From Leptolyngbyaceae cyanobacterium HOT.MB2.61 (lineage in GTDB: Bacteria; Cyanobacteriota; Cyanobacteriia; Leptolyngbyales; Leptolyngbyaceae), in assembly GCA_023511615.1 (NCBI GenBank), contig JAIMBL010000014.1:1-44212 (forward strand): a stretch of 44,212 nt of DNA, given 5' to 3'. Positions 32,459 through 39,131 of the stretch are shown here, one piece after another. Numbering within the stretch: the first letter of the stretch is position 1; the number at the start of each line of letters is the position of its first letter. A program made the translations under genes and the position numbers. The notes below the pieces were generated by a model, which saw only the letters and a program-made list of their open reading frames with translations, did no database searches and was not told the DNA's origin.

Positions 32459-33244
32459 TTACTGCTCAACTTTGACCGGGGTTCCAATCGCCACCTTCTC
32501 AAACAGGGCTGTCACATCCTTGTTCAGCATACGGATGCAGCCGTGGGATACTGCTTGCCCGATCAGTTCCGGCTGGTTGGTGCCGTGGAACCCAAGCTGG
32601 GTCTTACCATCCGTCCAGATGCCAATCCATCGAACGCCGAGGGGATTGTCAGGGCCGGGCTTGATAATGCGACCAGACTTAAAGCTTTTGAAGGTAGGGT
32701 TCTTTTCCATGTTGAATACTTTGTATTCCCCAGTGGGAGTTTCCCAGCCTGGCTTGCCGACAGCAATGGGGTAGCTAGCGATTACCTTGTCGCGTTCGTA
32801 GACGTAGACCCTTCGTTTGCTGAGCTTTACAACCAATCGCAGACCGGGTACTTCTGCCTCATTGGGCAGGTAAATTTTTTCATCCCCAAGGGTTGGCAGG
32901 TTGAGTTGATACAGACTGGGATCAGGAGGAAGAACGATCGCCACCGCAGGCTTCCGATTCTTTAAGTCAGATCTGGCAGGCGCTTCTGGAAAAGACTGGG
33001 GAGAAATGGAACGGTGAGTGGGAGACTCTTCGTCAGCAAGCGGAATCATTGGGGAGGAGCCTGATCGCTCAGAACTTTCTTGTAGTTGCACCGCTCCAAA
33101 TCGGGTTGCATCGTCTACAATGGCAGTCTGTCCCACCATCCGTTGGGAGACAGACACTACTAGAATCCCGGAACCTAAACAAGCAGAAAAAAACTTAAAG
33201 GATAACCGAAGCCCGCACAAGTTTCGCAAGAAACAGATTGCCAT
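32459..33244 (-). CDS. L,D-transpeptidase (YkuD domain), exported
   Basis: A 261-aa protein. An N-terminal signal/anchor (about 12-33) and a variable linker (about 45-125, Ser/Pro/Glu-rich) precede a YkuD domain at about 133-260. The catalytic motif is complete: H220 (GFHGTNQPELIG) and SHGCIRM (233-239) with nucleophile C236. It forms 3-3 cross-links in peptidoglycan or attaches proteins to it. It converges on the decarboxylase gene 17 bp away. Upstream there are three evenly spaced TTCCTAAGT elements (33342-33381). Confidence 0.92.
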   Translation of the reverse strand: MAICFLRNLCGLRLSFKFFSACLGSGILVVSVSQRMVGQTAIVDDATRFGAVQLQESSERSGSSPMIPLADEESPTHRSISPQSFPEAPARSDLKNRKPAVAIVLPPDPSLYQLNLPTLGDEKIYLPNEAEVPGLRLVVKLSKRRVYVYERDKVIASYPIAVGKPGWETPTGEYKVFNMEKNPTFKSFKSGRIIKPGPDNPLGVRWIGIWTDGKTQLGFHGTNQPELIGQAVSHGCIRMLNKDVTALFEKVAIGTPVKVEQ

Positions 33245-33341
33245 ACTGCCAATCAGCGATATATCCCTACATTATTGACTGTAGGGCAAAGATGGCGATC
33301 GCTGGTATACCAAAATCGTTGCCTTATAAAAAATCTAAAAT

Positions 33342-33381
33342 TTCCTAAGTAAAAATTTCCTAAGTATAATATTCCCTAAGT
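33342..33381. promoter_or_regulatory. Three evenly spaced TTCC(C)TAAGT elements
   Basis: TTCCTAAGT at 33342 and 33357 and TTCCCTAAGT at 33372: starts 15 bp apart each time. They lie about 100-140 bp before the L,D-transpeptidase start. Regular spacing suggests an array of binding sites, or a small tandem duplication. The rest of the 33245-33560 spacer is degenerate octamer repeats (33410-33500). Confidence 0.35.
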
Positions 33382-33409
33382 GTTTGATAAGGGAAGGGAA
33401 GGGAGCGAC

Positions 33410-33500
33410 AAACAGGCGACGGACAACAGGTTATGGTTAATAGGTGACGGGCAACAGGTACAGGCCACTCATCCCCCTCTCCCCTCTTATTGCCTGTCGC
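33410..33500. repeat. Degenerate octamer repeat cluster with opposite-facing halves
   Basis: The left half reads ACAGGCGACGGACAACAGG then AGGTGACGGGCAACAGG; the right half reads the other strand's form, TTGCCTGTCGCTGTCGTCTG. The halves can pair into an imperfect stem. Same motif as at 17225-17280 and 28413-28477. Confidence 0.4.
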
Positions 33501-33560
33501 TGTCGTCTGTCCCCTAGCCCTCTCTTAACAATCAACAACGCACCACCCCCTATTTCACCC

Positions 33561-34064
33561 CTACCAAGTCTGTGGAACGATTTGCTGAGGTTCCTGGGCG
33601 GGGGCTGGTTCGGCTACGGGTCTAGGGGTCAACGGTGGGACGGTGGGTGTAATGGGTGTAAATTGCAGCGCAGGCACTTCAATCGGTTTCACAACCGGGG
33701 GCGGTGGGGGAGCCAGATCAATGCGATTGCAATAGACATCTCTAACAACGACTTTTTTGCCCACAAGCTGGCCCATGTGTCCCCGCTCCCACCAGTCGAG
33801 GTAGACATGCTCGGTGGTACCGTCCTCTTTTTCAATCATGACGGTGTTGCCAATGACGCTGTACACCCTGCCAATAATCTTGTCGTTTTCAACCGCAGGG
33901 TTTTGGGCGATTGCCTGGGCCAGTAAGTAGCACTTTGGTTGCACCGGGGGCTGTGCTGAAATCGATGGAACTGGTGATGGCGAGCTTTCTGAAGCAGCCA
34001 GGGCATGACCTGCCGACAACAGGGGCAATAACGCGATCGAAGGAATCAGAGTTCTTTTTACCAT
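33561..34064 (-). CDS. Secreted protein with Pro-rich C-terminus, unknown function
   Basis: A 167-aa protein. A clear signal peptide (MVKRTLIPSIALLPLLSAG, cut near HALAASES) is followed by a compact middle (about 55-115: KIIGRVYSVIGNTVMIEKED, then GQLVGKKVVVRDVYCNRI) that looks like a small beta-barrel, with two Cys in the mature part. The last 50 residues are Pro-rich (PPPPPV, PTVPPLTPRPVAEP). The start ATG at 34064 has AGGA about seven bases upstream. I do not recognise the family. The tail suggests envelope location; its partner is unknown. Confidence 0.75.
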   Translation of the reverse strand: MVKRTLIPSIALLPLLSAGHALAASESSPSPVPSISAQPPVQPKCYLLAQAIAQNPAVENDKIIGRVYSVIGNTVMIEKEDGTTEHVYLDWWERGHMGQLVGKKVVVRDVYCNRIDLAPPPPPVVKPIEVPALQFTPITPTVPPLTPRPVAEPAPAQEPQQIVPQTW

Positions 34065-34121
34065 TTTCAAATCCTTAATCTCAAATTCTCTATGTGTAAG
34101 CGCTCCGCGAATCCAGCATCA

Positions 34122-34151
34122 GAAGAGTCGAACATTGAAGAGTCGAACATT
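34122..34151. repeat. Perfect 15-bp tandem duplication
   Basis: GAAGAGTCGAACATT occurs twice back to back, 58 bp upstream of the Pro-rich protein gene. The rest of 34065-34373 shows no gene and no other clear feature. Confidence 0.8.
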
Positions 34152-34373
34152 TCAGACTGGAGCAATCCAGTCCATTAAATAGCTCGCTAGCATTTTAATA
34201 TCACTGAACTTAATTGGAAATAGCCCATTTCGATGAATGATTAGCAAAAATCATTCAGGAACCTGCAATTAGTTAGTTTTCGTGAAGTTTTCTTTGAGAT
34301 CGCTTGTGCAGGCTCGCGGAAATGAAATGGGTAAATGGGTGGATAATTCTCCTCCACTCCCCACAAATGGCTC

Positions 34374-35057
34374 TTAATTTTCAATGACCATTACCGTCGC
34401 TCCGATTGCCTCCAGCTTTCGCTTACATTCCTGCGCAGTCGCCTCTGATACCCGCTCTCTGAGTCTGGTGGGAGTGGCTTCCACCAGATCTTTAGCGTCC
34501 TTCAAACCCAGATGGGTCAGCTCCCCTACCACTTGAATGGCGTCAATCTTGCGATGATTGGGCACACTCTCCAGAACGACATCAAAAGTAACCCCAGAGC
34601 CAGCGATAGCAGGTTCGCTCAGTCTAGCTTCTAAACTTGCTGGCAGGCATGCAATGCCCATATCGAACTGGTAGAAGAGATCCCCATCCTCATCCACTTC
34701 AAAACGGGCATTGAACTCTTTTGCCCGCTCATCCAGGTAGGCTTTTGCCAGGGTTCCGTCCAGACCAGTTTCCATCGCAAAACGGAGGGGGGTCAGACGG
34801 CCATCTCCCTGTTTGAGTAGTTTGAAAAAGGTAGAGCGGAGGCAATCGCGCTGCTCTTGTTGACTTTGGATTTGCAGGCTGCGAATCAGCCAAATACCCA
34901 ATGCTGTAGGAGGAATTCCAAAAATCAAGCACCCTGCAACTGTTGAATTCCTTTCCTTGGGATCCTCAGTATCAATTACTACTATCGTAGCGGCTAGCAG
35001 AAACACAAAACCCAAGGAAAGAAACAGAGCTGCAAATACCTTTTTGATCAGCTTCAT
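34374..35057 (-). CDS. Membrane protein with ribosomal L7/L12-type C-terminal domain
   Basis: A 227-aa protein. Two membrane helices lie at the N-terminus (about 7-28 and 41-61), then a charged cytoplasmic region (about 65-150), then a domain at 155-227 that aligns with the L7/L12 C-terminal domain: TFDVVLESVPNHRKIDAI, LGLKDAKDLVEATP, KRKLEAIGATVMV. The factor-binding Lys70 and Arg73 of E. coli L12 are Gln and Gly here (IQVVG), so it is unlikely to recruit translation factors to ribosomes. No N-terminal dimerisation domain of L12 is present. This is a membrane-tethered reuse of the fold; its function is unknown. Confidence 0.8.
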   Translation of the reverse strand: MKLIKKVFAALFLSLGFVFLLAATIVVIDTEDPKERNSTVAGCLIFGIPPTALGIWLIRSLQIQSQQEQRDCLRSTFFKLLKQGDGRLTPLRFAMETGLDGTLAKAYLDERAKEFNARFEVDEDGDLFYQFDMGIACLPASLEARLSEPAIAGSGVTFDVVLESVPNHRKIDAIQVVGELTHLGLKDAKDLVEATPTRLRERVSEATAQECKRKLEAIGATVMVIEN

Positions 35058-35137
35058 ATTCCCACAAGGCTGGCAATAACGGGGTGATGATGATCCTAGC
35101 CACTCTCAAGGAGAATGTCTTTACTTTGTAATTCTTC

Positions 35138-35254
35138 TAAGTAGGTAAACATAATTAGTTGGAAGAAAGGGGAGTGGAGGCGTTGCCTCCAGGCAGGGGG
35201 GTTCACCCCCTCCACCCCCAAAACATCTTTAATTTAATTGCACCCAGCTACTTA
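35138..35254 (+). mobile_element. MITE family A, copy 3 (complete, 117 bp)
   Basis: Same ends as copy 2 (TAAGTAGGTAAACATAATTA on the left; right end GCACCCAGCTACTTA). The inner hairpin here is GGAGGC-GTT-GCCTCC, where copy 2 has a different but still pairing sequence, so the stem is kept while its bases change. The right edge overlaps the stop codon of chlM (35252-35254). Confidence 0.75.
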
Positions 35255-35935
35255 TTTTGTTGCCTCCAACAGGCGCGAGAAATAGAAGCGGGTTTTTGTC
35301 ATCGCAGTGCGCTGGATCGTCCAACCCTGGCTTGCGAGGATTCCCACGATCTCAGCTTCGCTGTGGAGATAGGCACGGGTTGCCTTACTGGCACCGGGAA
35401 AGAAGGAGCCAATTTTTTTCAGAGTTTCGTAGAAGAAAGTCTTGGGGGCAAAGCTAAGAATCAGGCGGGACTCTGCCAGGCTGCTGAGGTGGGTAATCAT
35501 CTCCGCCGCTTTTCCTTGAGGATAGTGGATCAGCACATCCAGGCAAATAACGGTGTGGTAGCGCCCGCTGAGAGTTTCCAGATCTTGCACGGCAAAGGTG
35601 ATATTGCGGATATCGGCTAGTTCGGCGGTGGCCCGGTCTTTTGCTTCGCCAATCATTTTCTCGGAAATGTCACTGGCAAAGACGATCGCCCCTTCTTTCG
35701 CCAGTGGAATGCTGAGACTGCCCACACCGCACCCGGCATCACAAATGGTCAACCCCGCTAGGTTACCGTCTGCTTTGAGCCAGGATAAAAGGGTATCAAC
35801 GGTTTGCTGGTGCCCGTTGCGGATGTCTAACTGAACTTTATTAACGTCTCCGTCGCCATAAATTCGCCGCCAGCGATCGAACCCAGTAGCGTTGAAATAT
35901 TCTTTTACAACGGTTTTATCGTCGGTAACTGTCAT
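35252..35935 (-). CDS. chlM: Mg-protoporphyrin IX O-methyltransferase
   Basis: A 227-aa SAM-dependent enzyme of chlorophyll synthesis. It methylates Mg-protoporphyrin IX at the C13 propionate. The SAM motif is TICDAGCGVGSLSIPLA (63-79). The N-terminus (VVKEYFNATGFDRWRRIYGD) and SFAPKTFFYETLKKIGSFFPG match ChlM/BchM. The stop codon TAA is formed by the edge of MITE copy 3, so the original 3' end may have been altered by a residue or so. It is 28 bp downstream of nagA on the same strand and is probably co-transcribed with it. Confidence 0.93.
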   Translation of the reverse strand: MTVTDDKTVVKEYFNATGFDRWRRIYGDGDVNKVQLDIRNGHQQTVDTLLSWLKADGNLAGLTICDAGCGVGSLSIPLAKEGAIVFASDISEKMIGEAKDRATAELADIRNITFAVQDLETLSGRYHTVICLDVLIHYPQGKAAEMITHLSSLAESRLILSFAPKTFFYETLKKIGSFFPGASKATRAYLHSEAEIVGILASQGWTIQRTAMTKTRFYFSRLLEATK

Positions 35936-35963
35936 TAATCTGCTGCGTCAGTTGCTTGAACAC

Positions 35964-37169
35964 TTAATTAATTACCACGCCGAGGTGACGGTTGGCGCGG
36001 AAATTTGCCAGGTCTGCCAGCCGCTGCCAGGTCAACTCTTTACCAGACGATTGGTGCCAGCGTAGTAAGTGGGTGATGGGGTTGCCTTCCAGTTGAGTGG
36101 AAAGCCCGATCGCTCGACGGGGCGCAATAGTGGCAAGGGCGATCGCCTGCTCCATTCGACAAATTCCCCATTTCACCAGATTTTGCACACCGACCAGCAA
36201 GGATAAGGTTGTGCCGGAGAGTGTACCATCGGGTAATCGAGCTGTGCCGTTTCTGACCTCAATCTGGCGGGTATCCCAGGGATAAATGCCATCGGGCAAC
36301 CCTAACGGAGCCAAGGCATCACTGACCAGGAAGATTCCCTGAGCGTAATGGCTGGCTCGCAGCAGAATGTCGGCCATGATCGGCGCAACATGCTGACCAT
36401 CTGCAATTAAGCCACAGTAGACGTTGGCGTGGGTGATGGCGGCTCCCAGTAATCCGGGTTCACGATGGTGCAGGGGCGGCATGGCATTGAAGGCATGGGT
36501 CACCATGCTGGCTCCCTGGTTAAAAGCTGTTTGGGCTTGCTCTGCGGTGGCAAGAGAATGCCCTAGACTGACTGTGATACCCAGGGATCGCAAATACGGA
36601 ATGACTCCCCCCGTTTTATCCAGTTCGGGAGCCAGGGTCATGACTTTGACAGTATTGGCGTAATTTCCCAGGACTTGTTTGACAGTTTCAATGGTGAGTG
36701 GCAACAAATGCTCTTGAGGATGGGCACCCCGTTTGTCTGGGTTGAGAAACGGCCCCTCCAGATGGCCCCCCAGAATTTCAGCCTGGAAAGGTGGAACTGT
36801 AAGCTTTTGCATCTTTTGATAGAGGTTGATGCTGGATAGGGAACTCTGGATTTTTTCAATGGAGGTGGTAACAATGGTGGGTAAAAACCCATCAATCCCG
36901 TTGGCCCACAGGTACTCGCAGATATCCTTCAGCTTTGTGGAGTTGTTTGCATCCAGGTCAGGAAATGCCAGACCGAGCGTTCCATTAATCTGAAGATCAA
37001 TGCCACCCAACGAGATCCAATCTCCTTCAACATCCAGAAACGACATATTTTCAGAATTGGATGGAACGGTGGGTGCGATCGCCACTACCCTTCCCTGCTG
37101 GATCAGAATTTGCTGCAATCCTTCGTATCCAGGAACCTGGGCATTACTAAGTGTTAAATTTTCAATCAT
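35964..37169 (-). CDS. nagA: N-acetylglucosamine-6-phosphate deacetylase
   Basis: A 401-aa amidohydrolase. Metal and substrate residues: E138 (GGHLEGPF), H204 (SLGHS), H225 (THAFNAM), H260 (IADGQH) and the catalytic Asp D284 (VSDALAPLG). The phrase LGGIDLQINGTLGLAF replaces the usual PGFID-type N-terminal motif. It deacetylates GlcNAc-6-P in amino-sugar and cell-wall recycling. It lies 28 bp ahead of chlM in one transcription unit, an unexpected partner. nagB is not in the window. Confidence 0.92.
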   Translation of the reverse strand: MIENLTLSNAQVPGYEGLQQILIQQGRVVAIAPTVPSNSENMSFLDVEGDWISLGGIDLQINGTLGLAFPDLDANNSTKLKDICEYLWANGIDGFLPTIVTTSIEKIQSSLSSINLYQKMQKLTVPPFQAEILGGHLEGPFLNPDKRGAHPQEHLLPLTIETVKQVLGNYANTVKVMTLAPELDKTGGVIPYLRSLGITVSLGHSLATAEQAQTAFNQGASMVTHAFNAMPPLHHREPGLLGAAITHANVYCGLIADGQHVAPIMADILLRASHYAQGIFLVSDALAPLGLPDGIYPWDTRQIEVRNGTARLPDGTLSGTTLSLLVGVQNLVKWGICRMEQAIALATIAPRRAIGLSTQLEGNPITHLLRWHQSSGKELTWQRLADLANFRANRHLGVVIN

Positions 37170-37314
37170 GCAATCAGTAACCAGTGAACAAATGAGCAGA
37201 AATCGAATAGCACTGAAATAAGCTCAGAACTAAAGTTCTGGCTCAAAGTTAAATTCAGTTAAAACTGACTAAAACGCAGATTGGTTAGGGGTTGAACCTG
37301 TTTTAACCGGTTTC

Positions 37315-37560
37315 CGCTTCGAGCCTGAGATTTATCTCAACGCTCTTGAGTAAAGACTGAAGTTGTCACCCTACTGGGTGTCACTGACCATATTCTGCCG
37401 GATGAAGGGGTGCATTGGGTCTCTCCTGTGTTTCTGATGCGGATCAGGGCAGGCATCTTCGGAACGTGGAAAGCCATAAGCACCAGGATTTACGCTGGTT
37501 TCCGCTGAGTAATTTGCCAAACAAAGTTACCCTCACGACCCGCTGTGCGGTAGAGTTCCT
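37315..37560 (+). ncRNA. Structured leader or small RNA upstream of purE (6S RNA candidate)
   Basis: Non-coding, with several hairpins: TGAGAT-TT-ATCTCA (37326-37339), CACCC-TACT-GGGTG (37367-37380), and a long bulged stem near 37395-37475 in which CTGCC/GGCAG, GAT/ATC and GCAT/ATGC nest. CCAG/CTGG lies near the end. In some cyanobacteria the 6S RNA gene lies next to a pur gene, and the size of the structured part (about 180-240 nt) would fit. I could not establish the closing stem typical of 6S RNA. The left part of the spacer (37170-37314) holds only small dyads such as CAGAACT-AA-AGTTCTG (37225-37240). Confidence 0.22.
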
Positions 37561-37581
37561 GAAGAATTACCAGGCACCGTC

Positions 37582-38103
37582 ATGACACAACCGCTTGTGG
37601 GCATCATTATGGGCAGCGATTCCGATTTGCCGACGATGAAGGAAGCGATCGCCGCCTGCGAAGAGTTTGGGGTTCCCTGTGAAGTGGGAATCGTCTCTGC
37701 CCATCGCACTCCGGAACGGATGGTGGAATACGCCAAACAGGCTCACCAGCGGGGGCTGAAAGTGATCGTTGCCGGAGCAGGAGGGGCCGCCCACCTGCCA
37801 GGAATGGTGGCATCCCTCACCCCCCTGCCCGTAGTTGGGGTTCCCGTACCCAGTCGCCATTTACAGGGAGTCGATTCGCTCTATTCCATTGTCCAAATGC
37901 CTGCGGGAATTCCAGTGGCAACGGTGGCGATCGGCAATGCCCGCAACGCCGGACTTCTGGCAGTACAAATTCTGGCAACCCACGATCCAGCTTTGTTGGA
38001 AAAAGTCCAGCAATATCGTCAGAGCCTGAGTCAAATGGTGATGGAGAAACAAGCAAAGTTGGATCAGATTGGCTATCAGAACTACCTGGAACTGTATCCT
38101 TGA
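37582..38103 (+). CDS. purE: N5-carboxyaminoimidazole ribonucleotide mutase (PurE class I)
   Basis: A 173-aa purine biosynthesis enzyme that moves the carboxyl group of N5-CAIR to give CAIR. Family motifs: [13 protein letters not shown] (8-20), [11 protein letters not shown] (37-47, with the catalytic His H41) and [15 protein letters not shown] (64-78). The full expected length is present. The ATG has no strong Shine-Dalgarno, and the 412-bp spacer before it contains a structured region. purK is not adjacent. Confidence 0.95.
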   Translation: MTQPLVGIIMGSDSDLPTMKEAIAACEEFGVPCEVGIVSAHRTPERMVEYAKQAHQRGLKVIVAGAGGAAHLPGMVASLTPLPVVGVPVPSRHLQGVDSLYSIVQMPAGIPVATVAIGNARNAGLLAVQILATHDPALLEKVQQYRQSLSQMVMEKQAKLDQIGYQNYLELYP

Positions 38104-38193
38104 ATTCAGCTTGGGCTTCTACTCGAAAGACGATGGGAAGACTCCTTGAATCCTGTGACAAGATAGGCTCAGTTCAATTCCCAATGGCAATTT

Positions 38194-38244
38194 ATGGCGG
38201 ATATCTTCATCTCCTATTCCCGGCGTGACAAGGCATTTGTGCGT
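38194..38244 (+). pseudogene. 5' remnant of a TIR-domain gene
   Basis: ATG followed by ADIFISYSRRDKAFVR, the characteristic first beta strand and helix start of bacterial TIR domains (D-I-F-I-S-Y-S-R-R-D). The match stops after 17 codons; the frame then runs through unrelated sequence into the 3' end of the Rpn-family gene and ends at 38283. The expected next TIR strand (W-x-D-x-E-type) is not found anywhere in the window. The gene was probably cut by a rearrangement that brought in the neighbouring Rpn gene. Confidence 0.5.
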
Positions 38245-38259
38245 GGGATCGCTATATCC

Positions 38260-39120
38260 TCACTGCTCCAACCAATTCACTAAATCCGAGATCTCAGAAA
38301 AATTAAGCAGGGCAAGGGCCAGTGCTTCAAGCTGCGGTAGGTCTAAAGTGGAGATGCGATCGCGCAACTCATCCGGCAATTGCCCGACACGCCGTTCCAA
38401 CAACAGCAGTACCAGAGTCAATCCCTCTTCCTGTCTGCCTTCCTGTCTGCCTTCCTGTCTGCCTTCCTGTCTGCCCTCTTGCTTACCTTCTTGAAAAATT
38501 TCTTGATAGATAACAGACTCCCGCATAACTCCCTCCCAAAAGACTTGTCGGATCACTTGTCTGTCAAACTTTAGACCTGCCAGTAGTTGAGCATAGCCAG
38601 AGACTTCCTGCCGTTGCTGAGCTGATTCTATCTCATTCACTACTTGGGCTACTTGTTGAAGCAGTTGCACCGGGTCAGAGGTTGCGGCTAGAGAGGCAAA
38701 CGGCAGCAATGCAGCATCAGTGAGAAAAATCTCTGGATTTTGCTCCCAAAGCCTCAGAACTTGATACTCATGGCGGGTGGATTCGACACTGAAAGTCGTT
38801 TCAATATCTGCCAGATCTGACGGTGGTAACAGAAGAACGACAATCTGGGTAGTGGGTAAGCGATACAGGCGATACAATCTGACCCAGGAATCCAGCATTC
38901 TGAGTGGGAGTGGAGGATTGGACTCGATTCGGGTTTGAAATTCCAGATGGACAATTCGCTGATCGGTTTGCAGCAGTGTTACGGAATCGGCACGAATCGG
39001 TTCGATACTCAATTCGGTTTTGAGGACAGTGATTGAGGCTGGTGTTTCGCCTAAAAGCCAGTTAATGAAGCGATCGGGATACTTTTCTGCCAAAAGTTTG
39101 CAGAGATTATCGAAGGACAT
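38260..39120 (-). CDS. Rpn-family nuclease / DUF4351 protein
   Basis: A 286-aa protein. The N-terminal PD-(D/E)xK nuclease core: MSFDNLCKLLAEKYPDRF, then EPIRADSVTLL and IVHLEFQTR (E-x-Q form). The C-terminus has the DUF4351-type stretch VLLLLERRVGQLPDELRDRI. Between them is a run of four perfect QEGR repeats (DNA repeat 38427-38474). Members are described as recombination-promoting nucleases or putative transposases and are abundant in cyanobacteria. I use ATG 39120 (family-typical MSFDN); a GTG at 39153 is also in frame. It follows the subtilase gene by 11 bp. Confidence 0.85.
   Translation of the reverse strand: MSFDNLCKLLAEKYPDRFINWLLGETPASITVLKTELSIEPIRADSVTLLQTDQRIVHLEFQTRIESNPPLPLRMLDSWVRLYRLYRLPTTQIVVLLLPPSDLADIETTFSVESTRHEYQVLRLWEQNPEIFLTDAALLPFASLAATSDPVQLLQQVAQVVNEIESAQQRQEVSGYAQLLAGLKFDRQVIRQVFWEGVMRESVIYQEIFQEGKQEGRQEGRQEGRQEGRQEEGLTLVLLLLERRVGQLPDELRDRISTLDLPQLEALALALLNFSEISDLVNWLEQ
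38427..38474. repeat. Four perfect 12-bp tandem repeats inside the Rpn-family gene
   Basis: The unit CTTCCTGTCTGC occurs four times exactly, followed by a degenerate fifth copy (38475-38486). It encodes QEGR repeats in frame, so changes in copy number would keep the frame. Confidence 0.95.
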
Positions 39121-39131
39121 GCTATGGAAGG

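Noticed and set aside
38427-38486. CRISPR-like array (regular short repeats)
   Set aside because: Units are 12 bp with no spacers; they are a coding tandem repeat in the Rpn-family gene.
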